Source: Jiella endophytica (GTDB lineage Bacteria; Pseudomonadota; Alphaproteobacteria; Rhizobiales; Rhizobiaceae). From it: a stretch of DNA of 64,000 nt. Below, one piece after another: positions 55,381 to 63,799 of this stretch. The stretch's first letter is position 1. The number at the start of each line of letters is the position of its first letter. Below the pieces are notes generated by a model that saw only the letters and a list, made by a program, of their open reading frames with translations, was not told where the DNA came from and ran no database searches. Location of the stretch: NCBI RefSeq assembly GCF_004519335.1, contig NZ_SOZD01000001.1, forward strand, positions 496,001 through 560,000. Direction: 5' to 3'. The translations under genes were made by a program, and so were the position numbers.

Positions 55381-55495
55381 AAAGAAAAAGCCGGGTTCCG
55401 AAGAACCCGGCGAAAGCGTGGTCTCGAAAGACCGTATGGGAGGAAACAGCCGGACCGATCGACTGGGAGGAGGTGCCGATGCATCCGACTGACCG
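55381..55495 (-). ncRNA. Candidate minus-strand small RNA, alpha-r14 (MmgR)-like
   Basis: Read on the minus strand, the segment ends in a very stable terminator: GCCGGGTTC, tetraloop TTCG, GAACCCGGC, then TTTTTCTTTT. Upstream are a small hairpin GGTCTTTCGAGACC and two pyrimidine motifs, CACCTCCTCCCAG and TTTCCTCCCAT, that would be complementary to Shine-Dalgarno sequences. Repeated CCTCCTCCC-type motifs plus this terminator are the features of the rhizobial alpha-r14 family. A TATTAG at 55501-55506 would place the start near 55495, giving an RNA of about 115 bases, which matches the family size. Family assignment is from memory, not from a model search. Confidence 0.65.
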
Positions 55496-55707
55496 ACAAA
55501 CTAATAGATCACGGTTGCAGAACAATTGCTTCCGAGGCATGACTGCCATGCATTTTTACGATAGCTAATTTTTATCAAGTCACACGACAATAACAGGAAA
55601 TGCCAAACACGCAATAGGAATTCTCTATCGAAAGGGAGTGAGGCATGCATCTGCCGCAGAGCTTTGACGGAGGTTCGGGCAGGGTCATCGGCGGCCGCGA
55701 AAATATC

Positions 55708-55799
55708 TTAACCATGCCGGGCTTTCACGCAATCGGCATCGGATCTTGCGCTTCCGCCACCCTACCGCTCGGCGAGGGAAAGCCTTAATCTTGCGTTAA
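55708..55799. promoter_or_regulatory. CtrA-type binding sites upstream of the membrane coiled-coil gene
   Basis: TTAATCTTGCGTTAA at 55785-55799 is a perfect TTAA-N7-TTAA CtrA box, 50 bp before the ATG at 55849. TTAACCAT at 55708-55715 is a second CtrA-type half motif. The stretch 55507-55800 holds no gene. Confidence 0.65.
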
Positions 55800-55848
55800 G
55801 AATGAGTTGTGGCGCGCGTCGTGCCGTCGAGGAGAGGATCGCGCCTCC

Positions 55849-57171
55849 ATGGGTGCATCGCAGTCTTACACCTTGCGGGGGCAGGTCACGCGGCTCGACG
55901 CGACCACCCGCATCACCCTGTCGGTCCTTGCTCTGGCGAGCGGCGTGTACACCTATCTCGGGGTGCGCGAACTCCTCGATGGCGACGAGACCACCGTCTT
56001 CCTTGGAGCGATCGTCTATTCCTCGGCCGTCTCGGTCGCGATCTACGCCTTCTGGTCCTATCTCATGCGTTTCATGCCGCATGTGCGCAGCGGCCGTAAG
56101 ATGCTCTACCTCGCCATGCTGATCGGCTCGGCGATGATCATCGCCATGTCCTCCTGGCTGAATGCCGCGGCGCTGGCGGGCTCGGCCGCGCTGGAACAGC
56201 ATCTCGCCGTCACAACCGAAGAGTATCAGCAGAAGCTCAACGAGGCGCATGAGAACGCGCTGGCCGCCCAGAGCCTGTTGCCGGACATCCAGCTCGCCTC
56301 GCAGCGCTTCGCCGGTCTTTCCGAGCAGGAGGCCCGTTCCGGCGTTCTCACCGGCACCTCCGGCTCCGGCACGGTGGTGCAGCTGCTGCGCCAGATGTCG
56401 AGCCAGCTCTCCGGCCTGCAGGGCGAGATCGAGGGCTCGCGCGAACAGGTGAAGACGCTGTTCGAACAGGGCGGGCAGCATCTTGCGGCAATGCGCAAGC
56501 TGGTCTCCTCGCAGGGGCCGATCGCCGAGCGGTCGAACGCCTATGGCGAAGAGGCCGTGGCGCTTTCGGGCCTGCTCACCTCGCTGGAACAGACTTCGGT
56601 CGCCCCCGCCGTGCGCCGCGCCGCGGAGGATCTCGGCCGCTCCTTCATCGCACCGATCGCCGATGCCGGCGACGCCGAGCTTCGCGAGCGCCAGAGCCGC
56701 GTCGTCGGCACCATCGAAACGGCGGTGAAGGCGCAGAGCCAGGCGCTCGCCAGCGCCGCCGACGAGATCCTCGCCCGTCCGAAGGTAGAGCCGCTGCGCT
56801 TCACGCCGCTCTCGGCACCCGAGGCGGTGATCCGCTATGCCCGTGATTTCCTGCCGTCGTGGGCGGGCGCGATCTCGATTGACCTTTTGCCGGCGGTGCT
56901 GATCTTCGTCCTTTGCATCGTCCAGGACGTCATCCGCCGCGAGGAGGGCGAGGAGTTCGAGGTCGGCGACATGAGCGCCGGCGAGATGATGCGGGCGCTG
57001 AGGATCCAGAAGCGGCTGCAGGCCGCCGAGCGCGGCGAGGAGGGCGATCTCAATTCGCACGATCATCACGAGAGCGAGGACATTGCCGGGCCGCCGCGCG
57101 AGGGGGACGACATCGTCCAGCGCAACCGGCCTGCCGGCGCGACGCCGTTTCCGAAGACGGCGGCGCGATGA
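55849..57171 (+). CDS. Multi-pass membrane protein with large coiled-coil-like domain, unknown function
   Basis: I do not recognise this 440-residue protein. It has three N-terminal membrane helices (about 17-38, 46-68, 84-108) and a helical, probably periplasmic stretch (about 110-330) rich in Gln, Glu and Ser. A fourth helix near 343-364 (AISIDLLPAVLIFVLCIVQDV) follows, then an acidic/basic cytoplasmic tail. The layout resembles a sensor or scaffold. ATG 55849 follows GGAGAGG. It is preceded by a perfect CtrA box and followed 60 bp later by a ClpP-like gene, so a cell-cycle-linked envelope function is plausible but unproven. Confidence 0.8.
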   Translation: MGASQSYTLRGQVTRLDATTRITLSVLALASGVYTYLGVRELLDGDETTVFLGAIVYSSAVSVAIYAFWSYLMRFMPHVRSGRKMLYLAMLIGSAMIIAMSSWLNAAALAGSAALEQHLAVTTEEYQQKLNEAHENALAAQSLLPDIQLASQRFAGLSEQEARSGVLTGTSGSGTVVQLLRQMSSQLSGLQGEIEGSREQVKTLFEQGGQHLAAMRKLVSSQGPIAERSNAYGEEAVALSGLLTSLEQTSVAPAVRRAAEDLGRSFIAPIADAGDAELRERQSRVVGTIETAVKAQSQALASAADEILARPKVEPLRFTPLSAPEAVIRYARDFLPSWAGAISIDLLPAVLIFVLCIVQDVIRREEGEEFEVGDMSAGEMMRALRIQKRLQAAERGEEGDLNSHDHHESEDIAGPPREGDDIVQRNRPAGATPFPKTAAR

Positions 57172-57231
57172 GACCCGGATGGCAGGGCCGCGCTGCGGCG
57201 TTCCTGCGCCGGGCTGGGCGGTAGCCGGTCG

Positions 57232-58188
57232 ATGATCGGCGAGGAGACGCCGCCCGGCAGGCTCGAACGCCTCGTCCTCGCGCTCCCTGAAGGCTCGGTG
57301 CTGCGCCTGGTCTTCATGGTGCTGCTCGCCGTTGCCGCCGCCATCGTCACCCTCGACTATCAGGACATGGCGGAGAATGCCGCCGAGCGCGAGCGCACCA
57401 GCCGCGCCGAGCCTTTGCCGATGCGCCCGCCGCAGCCGGGCGACCAGATCCGCCCCTATCTGCCGAAGACGATGCCGCTCGGCCCCGATCGCGGCGAGCC
57501 GACCCTGCCAGGCTATGACGGGCCGGTCGAGGGCGAGGCGCTGGCGGCGCCGATGCGATTCTTCCTCGGGCCGAACGGCGAGGCGAGCGCCATCGGCCGC
57601 ATCAAATTCGGGACCGCCGAGACCTTGCGCGAGTTTCTCGGCCAGCCCGACGCCAAGGACGTCAGGACGCTCGTCCTGCATTCGCCCGGCGGATCGGTCT
57701 CGGATGCCATCGCCATGGCCCGCGATCTCCGCAGCCAGGCTATTTCGACGCGGGTGCCGGACGACGGCTACTGCGCTTCGGCCTGTCCGCTGCTCTTTGC
57801 CGGCGGTCTGACGCGGCGGGCCGGCGAGGGGGCCTGGGTGGGCGTCCACCAGGTCTATGCCGTCTCCGGATCCGAGCCCGGCCTGCCCTCCGCCGTCGAC
57901 CGCTCGATCGCCGAGATCCAGGCGACGACCGCCGAATGCCAGAGCCTGCTCGCCGAAATGGGCGCCGACCCGGCGGTCTGGATCAAGGCGATGCAGACGC
58001 CGTCCGCCAGCCTCTACGTGCTGACGCCCGAGGAACTCGTCGCCTACCGGATGGTCCGCCCGTTGCCCGACGGCCCGCGTTTTATCGGCCCGCCGGCGCC
58101 GACCTATCCGGCTTTTTCCACCAAGCCGGCTGCCGATAACGGAGACGCCGAAGCGACCGCGCAGCCCGCCGCCTCCTCGGCGATCTGA
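57232..58188 (+). CDS. Membrane-anchored ClpP/crotonase-fold protein (COG3904-like)
   Basis: The 318-residue protein has an N-terminal membrane helix (about 22-41, SVLRLVFMVLLAVAAAIVTL), a Pro-rich linker, and a ClpP-like domain (about 105-270). That domain shows the oxyanion region LVLHSPGGSVSDAIAMARDLR, nucleophile S183 in Y-C-A-S-A-C-PLLFAGG and H206 in VGVHQVYA. C181 and C185 could form a disulfide if the domain is periplasmic. It may be an ATP-independent serine protease acting on an envelope substrate, perhaps the neighbouring membrane protein. Adjacent genes are both uncharacterised. Confidence 0.82.
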   Translation: MIGEETPPGRLERLVLALPEGSVLRLVFMVLLAVAAAIVTLDYQDMAENAAERERTSRAEPLPMRPPQPGDQIRPYLPKTMPLGPDRGEPTLPGYDGPVEGEALAAPMRFFLGPNGEASAIGRIKFGTAETLREFLGQPDAKDVRTLVLHSPGGSVSDAIAMARDLRSQAISTRVPDDGYCASACPLLFAGGLTRRAGEGAWVGVHQVYAVSGSEPGLPSAVDRSIAEIQATTAECQSLLAEMGADPAVWIKAMQTPSASLYVLTPEELVAYRMVRPLPDGPRFIGPPAPTYPAFSTKPAADNGDAEATAQPAASSAI

Positions 58189-58387
58189 CGAAGCGGTCCG
58201 GCGCGCCGTCAGAAACTCTGTCCTTGCGGCCATGGTCCGGGATGGGGCAAAGGTTCGAACCCAAACCCGCTCCCTCGGGCGAGAAAGCATCGGCACCGGA
58301 AAATCGCATCGGTCTTCGGTAAGCAGGATGCACGGAAGCGAAGGGTCGGCGCATTCCGGAAGGGCGCCCGGCGCCGCAGGAGGTCGA

Positions 58388-58792
58388 ATGCTGCTCCGTC
58401 TCAACCATGTCGCCCTTGCCGTGCCGGACATCGAGGCCGCCGCCGCGACCTACCGCGAGACGCTCGGCGCCAGCGTCTCGCAAGCCGAGGCACTGCCGGA
58501 GCATGGCGTGACGGTGGTCTTCGTCGAACTCGAAAACACCAAGGTCGAGCTTCTCGAGCCCCTCGGCGATACCTCGCCGATCGCCGCCTTCCTCGCCAAG
58601 AATCCGAAGGGCGGCATGCATCATATCTGCTACGAGGTCGCCGACATCGTTGCGGCGCGCGACCATCTCGTCGCGTCCGGCATGCGGGTCCTCGGCAATG
58701 GCGAGCCGAGGATCGGCGCCCATGGAAAGCCGGTGCTGTTCCTGCATCCCGGCGATGTCCACGGCACGCTGACCGAGCTCCAACAGGTCTGA
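58388..58792 (+). CDS. mce: Methylmalonyl-CoA epimerase
   Basis: The 134-residue VOC enzyme interconverts (R)- and (S)-methylmalonyl-CoA in propionate catabolism. The metal ligands are readable as H7 (RLNHVALAV), the histidine in GMHHICYEV, and E in GTLTELQQ, and VFVELENTKVELLEP is conserved. ATG 58388 follows AGGAGG. The mutase genes are not in this window. Its position just before DUF1467 and proS is conserved in Rhizobiales. Confidence 0.94.
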   Translation: MLLRLNHVALAVPDIEAAAATYRETLGASVSQAEALPEHGVTVVFVELENTKVELLEPLGDTSPIAAFLAKNPKGGMHHICYEVADIVAARDHLVASGMRVLGNGEPRIGAHGKPVLFLHPGDVHGTLTELQQV

Positions 58793-59007
58793 GCCGCCGG
58801 CTGACAGGACCGTCGTCTCACTTCGGCGCTTGACCGATTTGGCCGAAGGATGAGTTTCGGCGGGCTCTGTCGCGCGATCTTTCTTCCGAAGGGCCTTGGC
58901 CCCGTGTTGCCGTGCTCCTTCAAATCACCCCGCCACGGCGCTATGCAGGGGCCAATCGCGCGAAGTGAAAGCCACCTGCCTAAGGCTGGCGGCGAAGGGA
59001 GGCTCAT

Positions 59008-59274
59008 ATGGGGATCGTCTCGGGACTGGCGGTCTATTTCATCATCTGGTGGACGGCTTTGTTCGTCGTCCTGCCGATCGGCCAGCAGGCCCAGCACGAG
59101 GCCGGCGAGCGCGCCCTTGGGACCGCCGAGAGCGCCCCGGTCAATGCCCGCATGGGCTTCAAGATCGTGCTGACGACCATTCTCGCGACCGTCGTCTTCG
59201 CGATCTTCTATCTGGTCACGCAGGTGTGGGGGCTCAGCCCCGACGATTTCCCGCACGTCATTCCCGGCACCTGA
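59008..59274 (+). CDS. DUF1467 small membrane protein
   Basis: The 88-residue protein has two membrane helices (about 5-26 and 51-72) and the DUF1467 pattern MGIVSGLAVYFIIWWTALFVVLPIG with a conserved W-W. GGGAGG precedes ATG 59008. Function unknown; it is regularly found between mce and proS in this order of bacteria, which supports it being a real gene. Confidence 0.92.
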   Translation: MGIVSGLAVYFIIWWTALFVVLPIGQQAQHEAGERALGTAESAPVNARMGFKIVLTTILATVVFAIFYLVTQVWGLSPDDFPHVIPGT

Positions 59275-59424
59275 CGTCCAGCATCAGGCCAGAAGCATCG
59301 GGGCAGAGCGGGCGAGGCAGCAATCGGCGCCTTCTCTGCGAGGGCGAAGGACGACTGCGGTCGGGATATCCACGGCGCGGTCATCGGAGACCGATCCGAT
59401 GCTCGAAATTAACAGTTCCGGAAA

Positions 59425-59590
59425 AATGCACAAAAAAAATGCAAGGCTTTCGCCTTGCATTCCAATTCGCGCGCCTGGATTTCGCTCCGGACTGAGCCGG
59501 GGCTGCGGCTTTGCAACCGCGCCGGAAATCACGTCCTCCCAAGACTAGACCGCTTGATTTCGCGCCATTCATGGCACGCTTTTTATGCGA
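59425..59590 (-). ncRNA. Possible minus-strand small RNA ending at a strong terminator
   Basis: On the minus strand AATGCAAGGC, loop GAAA, GCCTTGCATT (59461-59438) is followed by eight T: a textbook intrinsic terminator with no minus-strand gene before it. No protein-coding frame with a ribosome site leads into it. Upstream (minus) GTGACA, 17 bp, TAACGT (about 59622-59594) could be a promoter. I do not recognise the RNA and cannot fix its 5' end. Confidence 0.4.
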
Positions 59591-59591
59591 T

Positions 59592-59607
59592 CGAACGTTA
59601 CCGTTCG
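59592..59607. promoter_or_regulatory. Operator-like palindrome in the gap before proS
   Basis: CGAACGTTACCGTTCG: perfect 6-bp arms CGAACG/CGTTCG around TTAC, the shape of a TetR-type operator. It overlaps a possible minus-strand -10 element. The 661-bp space 59275-59935 otherwise holds only the terminator described at 59438-59461 and no gene. Confidence 0.45.
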
Positions 59608-59935
59608 TCTTCCGACTTGTCACGTGAAATTTTCCATGATGACCGAATGTGATGAGAGCGGCCACATTTGGAGGCGGCCGCAACGGCAGCGACGGCAGGG
59701 GACTGCCGGGCACTGAGCCTCGCGCTGACCGGCGAAGAACGGCGTTTCGAAGCGTCACGAACGGTCGGCGCTCCCGCGGCGATCGCTTCCGGCGGCGGCC
59801 GCGGCAGGGCGATTCATGACGGATCGATGCGCCGCGCCTTCGACGAAAATCGCGTCTTTTCATCGTGGGTGCGACCGTTTATGAGCCGGTCCAGCGCGTG
59901 CTTCACGCAAATTTCTCGAGTTGATCGGACAACCG

Positions 59936-61258
59936 ATGCGTCTGTCGCGGTATTTTCTTCCCATCCTCAAGGAGAATCCGAAGGAGGCGGAGATCGTCTC
60001 CCATCGGCTGATGCTGCGGGCCGGGATGATCCGCCAGCAGGCCGCCGGGATCTATTCCTTCCTGCCCCTCGGCAAGCGGGTGCTCGACAAGGTCTGCGAC
60101 ATCATCCGCGAGGAGCAGGACCGGTCCGGCGCCGTCGAACTGCTGATGCCGACGATCCAGTCCGCCGATCTGTGGCGCGAGAGCGGCCGCTACGACGCCT
60201 ATGGCAAGGAGATGCTGCGGATCGAGGATCGGCACGAGCGCGAACTGCTCTTCGGTCCGACCAACGAGGAGATGGTGACCGACATCTTCCGCTCCTCGGT
60301 GCGCTCCTACAAGGATCTGCCGCTCAATCTCTACCACATCCAGTGGAAATTCCGCGACGAGGTGCGGCCGCGCTTCGGCGTCATGCGCTCGCGCGAATTC
60401 CTGATGAAGGACGCCTATTCCTTCGACCTTGATTTCGACGCCGCCCAGACCGCCTATCACCGGATGTTCGTCGCCTATCTCAGGACCTTCACACGCTGCG
60501 GCCTGAAGGCGATCCCGATGCGCGCCGACACCGGGCCGATCGGCGGCAATCTCTCCCACGAGTTCATCATCCTCGCCTCAACCGGCGAGAGCGAGGTGTT
60601 CTGCCACCGCGATTTCCTCGATCTCGGCGTGCCCGGCGAGGATGTCGATTTCTCCGATGCCGGCTCGCTGGCCGAGATCGTCAGGGAGTGGACGATGCCC
60701 TACGCCGCGACGGACGAGATGCACGACACCGCCGCCTGGGACGCGCTGCCCGATGCCGAGCGGATGGCCGCGCGGGGCATCGAGGTCGGCCACATCTTCT
60801 ATTTCGGCACCAAATATTCCGAGGCGATGAACGCCGTCGTCACCGGCCCGGACGGCAAGGACACGCCCGTCCACATGGGCTCCTACGGCATCGGCCCGAG
60901 CCGGCTGATCGCCGCGATCATCGAGGCCTCCCATGACGAGGCCGGCATCGTCTGGCCGAAGTCGGTGGCACCCTTCGATGTCGGTCTGATCAACATGAAG
61001 CCCGGCGACGCCGACTGCGACGCCGCCTGCGAGACCATCTACGGTGAGCTCGAAAAGGCCGGCGTCGAGGTGCTCTACGACGATCAGGACACCCGCGCCG
61101 GCGCCAAGTTCGCGACCATGGACCTCATCGGCCTGCCGCTGCAGGTGATCGTCGGGCCGCGCGGCGCCAAGGCTGGCGAGGCCGAGGTGAAGGACCGCGC
61201 CACCGGCGAGCGCGAGACCATTCCGCTCGCCTCCGTCGTCGCCAGGGTGACCGCATGA
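59936..61258 (+). CDS. proS: Prolyl-tRNA synthetase, short alphaproteobacterial type
   Basis: The 440-residue class II synthetase charges tRNA-Pro. Motifs are clear: [18 protein letters not shown] (motif 1 region), [28 protein letters not shown] (motif 2) and [15 protein letters not shown] (motif 3). At 440 residues it lacks the long editing insertion of the E. coli enzyme, as in other alphaproteobacteria. Start ATG 59936 ([15 protein letters not shown]); a TTG at 59921 is less likely. It overlaps lolC by ATGA, forming an operon with lolC and lolD. Confidence 0.97.
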   Translation: MRLSRYFLPILKENPKEAEIVSHRLMLRAGMIRQQAAGIYSFLPLGKRVLDKVCDIIREEQDRSGAVELLMPTIQSADLWRESGRYDAYGKEMLRIEDRHERELLFGPTNEEMVTDIFRSSVRSYKDLPLNLYHIQWKFRDEVRPRFGVMRSREFLMKDAYSFDLDFDAAQTAYHRMFVAYLRTFTRCGLKAIPMRADTGPIGGNLSHEFIILASTGESEVFCHRDFLDLGVPGEDVDFSDAGSLAEIVREWTMPYAATDEMHDTAAWDALPDAERMAARGIEVGHIFYFGTKYSEAMNAVVTGPDGKDTPVHMGSYGIGPSRLIAAIIEASHDEAGIVWPKSVAPFDVGLINMKPGDADCDAACETIYGELEKAGVEVLYDDQDTRAGAKFATMDLIGLPLQVIVGPRGAKAGEAEVKDRATGERETIPLASVVARVTA

Positions 61259-62553
61259 GCCTGCCGGAAGGCGTGAGCGCGGCGGATGCCTCCCGCTCGG
61301 CGCGGCCGTTCTCGCGCTTCGAATGGATGATCGCCGGGCGCTATCTGCGCTCGCGCCGCCGCGACGCCGGCGTCTCCGTCATCGCCGGCTTCTCCTTCGT
61401 CGGCATCATGCTCGGCGTCGCCGCGCTGATCATCGTCATGTCGGTGATGAACGGCTTTCGCGGCGAACTCCTGATGCGCATCCTCGGCGTCAACGGCCAC
61501 GTCATCCTCTATCCGATCGACCAGCCGCTCACCGACTACGAGCAGATCGCCAAACGCATCGAGGGCGTCGACGGCGTCCAGTTCGTCATGCCGATGGTGC
61601 AGGGGCAGGTACTCGCGCAGGGGCCGAACACCGGCTCCACCGGCGCGCTGATCCGCGGCGTGCGGCTGAACGATCTGAAGATGCTCGCGCCGGTTTCCGG
61701 CAACATCAAGCTCGGCACGCTGGAAGGCTTCGACACCGGCGAGGGCGTCGCCGTCGGCAGCCGGCTCGCCTCTTCGCTCGGCCTGAGGCTCGGCGACAAC
61801 ATCACCCTGATCTCCCCCGACGGCGACGTCACGGCCTTCGGCACGACGCCGCGGGTCAAGGCCTATCCGGTCAGCGCGATCTTCGAGATCGGCATGTCGG
61901 AATACGACGCGGCCTATGTCTATATGCCGCTTTCGGAGGCCCAGCTGTTCTTCAACCAGGAGGACCGGGTCCAGTCGATCGAGATCTTCGTCGATCATCC
62001 GGACCAGGTCGCGAGCCTGCAGCCGAAGATCGAGGCGGCGGCGGGGCGGCCGGTCTACACCGTCACCTGGCAGAACCAGAACGAGAGCTTCTTCTCGGCG
62101 CTGAATGTCGAGCGCAACGTCATGTTCATCATCCTGACGCTGATCGTCCTCGTCGCGGCGCTGAACATCATCTCCGGCCTGTTCATGCTGGTGAAGGACA
62201 AGGGCCGCGACATCGCCATCCTGCGGACGATGGGCGCCACCAAGGGCGCGGTGATGCGCGTCTTCCTGATCACCGGCGCCTCGATCGGCTTTTCCGGCAC
62301 GCTCGCCGGCTTCGTCCTCGGCCTCTTGTTCTGCATCAACATCGAGAACATCCGGCAGTTCTTCTCCTGGATCACCGGCGTCGTCCTGTTCAATCCGGAG
62401 TTCTATTTCCTCAGCCAGTTGCCGGCCGAGGTCGATCCGAGCGAGGTGATCCTCGTCGTCGCCATGGCGATCGGCCTGTCTTTCCTGGCGACGATCCTTC
62501 CCTCCTGGCGGGCCTCGCGGCTCGATCCCGTCGAGGCATTGCGGTACGAATGA
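61255..62553 (+). CDS. lolC: Lipoprotein-releasing ABC permease LolC/LolE
   Basis: The 432-residue permease has the N-terminal signature [16 protein letters not shown], a first membrane helix (about 38-62), a large periplasmic domain and three C-terminal helices with [21 protein letters not shown]. With LolD it extracts lipoproteins from the inner membrane for delivery to LolA. Only one permease gene is present, so a homodimer (LolF type) is likely. It overlaps proS and lolD by ATGA on both sides. Confidence 0.95.
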   Translation: MSLPEGVSAADASRSARPFSRFEWMIAGRYLRSRRRDAGVSVIAGFSFVGIMLGVAALIIVMSVMNGFRGELLMRILGVNGHVILYPIDQPLTDYEQIAKRIEGVDGVQFVMPMVQGQVLAQGPNTGSTGALIRGVRLNDLKMLAPVSGNIKLGTLEGFDTGEGVAVGSRLASSLGLRLGDNITLISPDGDVTAFGTTPRVKAYPVSAIFEIGMSEYDAAYVYMPLSEAQLFFNQEDRVQSIEIFVDHPDQVASLQPKIEAAAGRPVYTVTWQNQNESFFSALNVERNVMFIILTLIVLVAALNIISGLFMLVKDKGRDIAILRTMGATKGAVMRVFLITGASIGFSGTLAGFVLGLLFCINIENIRQFFSWITGVVLFNPEFYFLSQLPAEVDPSEVILVVAMAIGLSFLATILPSWRASRLDPVEALRYE

Positions 62554-63245
62554 TGGCGGAAAACCATGCCCTGCGGCTCGCTGCCGTCGGCAAAGAATAT
62601 CTGCAGGGCGAAAACCGTCTCACCATCCTCGATGCCGCCGAGCTGACGCTCGCGCCCGGCGAGATGGTGGCGCTGGTCGCGCCCTCCGGCGCCGGCAAGT
62701 CGACGCTGCTCCACATCGCCGGTCTTCTCGACCGGCCGGATACCGGCGAGGTCTATGTCGGCGGCGTCGCGTCTGGCACCCTCGGCGACGAGGCGCGTAC
62801 GGCGATGCGCCGGCAGGCGATCGGCTTCGTCTACCAGTTCCACCACCTGCTGCCGGAATTCTCGGCGCTGGAAAACGTCATGCTGCCGCAGATGATCGGC
62901 GGCCTCGACCGCAAGGCGGCTTCGGCAAGAGCCCAGGAACTCCTCGACTACATGCGCATCGGCGCCCGCTCCGAGCATCGGCCGGCCGAGCTCTCCGGCG
63001 GCGAGCAGCAGCGTGTCGCGATCGCCCGGGCGGTTGCCAACTCGCCGCATGTGCTTCTTGCCGACGAGCCGACCGGCAATCTCGACCCGACCACCTCGGG
63101 CTATGTCTTCGACGCTCTGACGGCGCTGGTCCGCCAGTCGGGCGTGGCGGCGCTGATCGCCACCCACAACCACGATCTCGCCCGGCGGATGGATCACGCG
63201 ATCACCCTCGAAGCCGGCAAGATCGTCCCCCTCGACATGAGCTGA
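62550..63245 (+). CDS. lolD: Lipoprotein-releasing ABC ATPase LolD
   Basis: The 231-residue ATPase has APSGAGKST (Walker A), LSGGEQQR (signature) and [12 protein letters not shown] (Walker B), typical of the LolD/MacB group. Two adjacent ATG codons exist (62550, 62553); the first makes the ATGA overlap with lolC. It powers lipoprotein release. Confidence 0.96.
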   Translation: MMAENHALRLAAVGKEYLQGENRLTILDAAELTLAPGEMVALVAPSGAGKSTLLHIAGLLDRPDTGEVYVGGVASGTLGDEARTAMRRQAIGFVYQFHHLLPEFSALENVMLPQMIGGLDRKAASARAQELLDYMRIGARSEHRPAELSGGEQQRVAIARAVANSPHVLLADEPTGNLDPTTSGYVFDALTALVRQSGVAALIATHNHDLARRMDHAITLEAGKIVPLDMS

Positions 63246-63270
63246 CCTTCCCGCCCCACCGCGGCCAGCA

Positions 63271-63302
63271 GCATCGACTTCGAAATCGGCATCGATTTCG
63301 GT
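63271..63302. repeat. Diverged copy of the GCATCGA...ATCGATTTCGG intergenic repeat
   Basis: GCATCGACTTCGAAATCGGC followed by ATCGATTTCGG matches the core of the element at 33501-33546 (shared TCGG-ATCGATTTC). It lies just after lolD. Confidence 0.4.
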
Positions 63303-63467
63303 AGGCGCTCCGTGTCGATCTGAAAAGACCGATAATCTGACGTGACAGCCGGCGGGCCATTCCCGCCGGTCCGCGCTCCTGTGCTTGCATAACAATCAGA
63401 TAGCCTCAGAATTGGTAGCCGGCTACGTGAAAAGCACGCCTGGCCGCCGAAAGCTGCTTGCCAATCG

Positions 63468-63482
63468 GAACAAAATAAGAAC
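63468..63482. promoter_or_regulatory. LexA (SOS) box
   Basis: GAACAAAATAAGAAC is GAAC-N7-GAAC, the exact reverse complement of the alphaproteobacterial LexA consensus GTTC-N7-GTTC, in an AT-rich patch 36 bp before the ATG of a 28-residue gene and about 320 bp before dnaE. Confidence 0.75.
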
Positions 63483-63517
63483 AAATGGCATACACACGGA
63501 AAACAGAGGTGCTTGCC

Positions 63518-63604
63518 ATGATCGCTTTCGCCAAGGACGTCCTGTCGCTCGCCGCCATTTCGAGCTTCATCTTCGCCCTCAGCCTCGTCGTCCACGCGGT
63601 CTGA
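63518..63604 (+). CDS. 28-residue single-pass membrane peptide, probably SOS-induced (SidA-like)
   Basis: ATG 63518 with AGAGGT at 8-bp spacing opens a 28-residue frame: MIAFAKDVLSLAAISSFIFA then LSLVVHAV. Residues 8-28 form one hydrophobic helix after a short N-terminus with one Lys and one Asp. A LexA box lies 36 bp upstream. In Caulobacter the SOS-induced SidA is a 29-residue inner-membrane peptide that blocks division through FtsW. Size, topology and control match, but I cannot show homology. Translation is inferred only from the ribosome site and context. Confidence 0.65.
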   Translation: MIAFAKDVLSLAAISSFIFALSLVVHAV

Positions 63605-63799
63605 TCGCCGGAGGCGCCAAGGCGCTCCGCAGGGGCCCGCCGCGTCGAATTCTGGGGACGGGGCCGCCTTCGTCCTTTTCGCCGCGCTTCGCTGGCCTTA
63701 CCCCTGCGGGCAGGCTCATGCGCCGGTCCGCCGGCAGCCCGGCGACTAGCGGCGGCGTCTGCCGCAATTCTGTCGCCGGAAGACATTCGAGGTGTCGCC

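Noticed and set aside
55281-55549. Two short minus-strand frames over the sRNA candidate
   Set aside because: They have no ribosome sites and run through the terminator hairpin; RNA structure explains the region better.
59381-59863. 160-residue minus-strand frame in the gap before proS
   Set aside because: Highly basic shadow-like composition, crosses an intrinsic terminator, no ribosome site.
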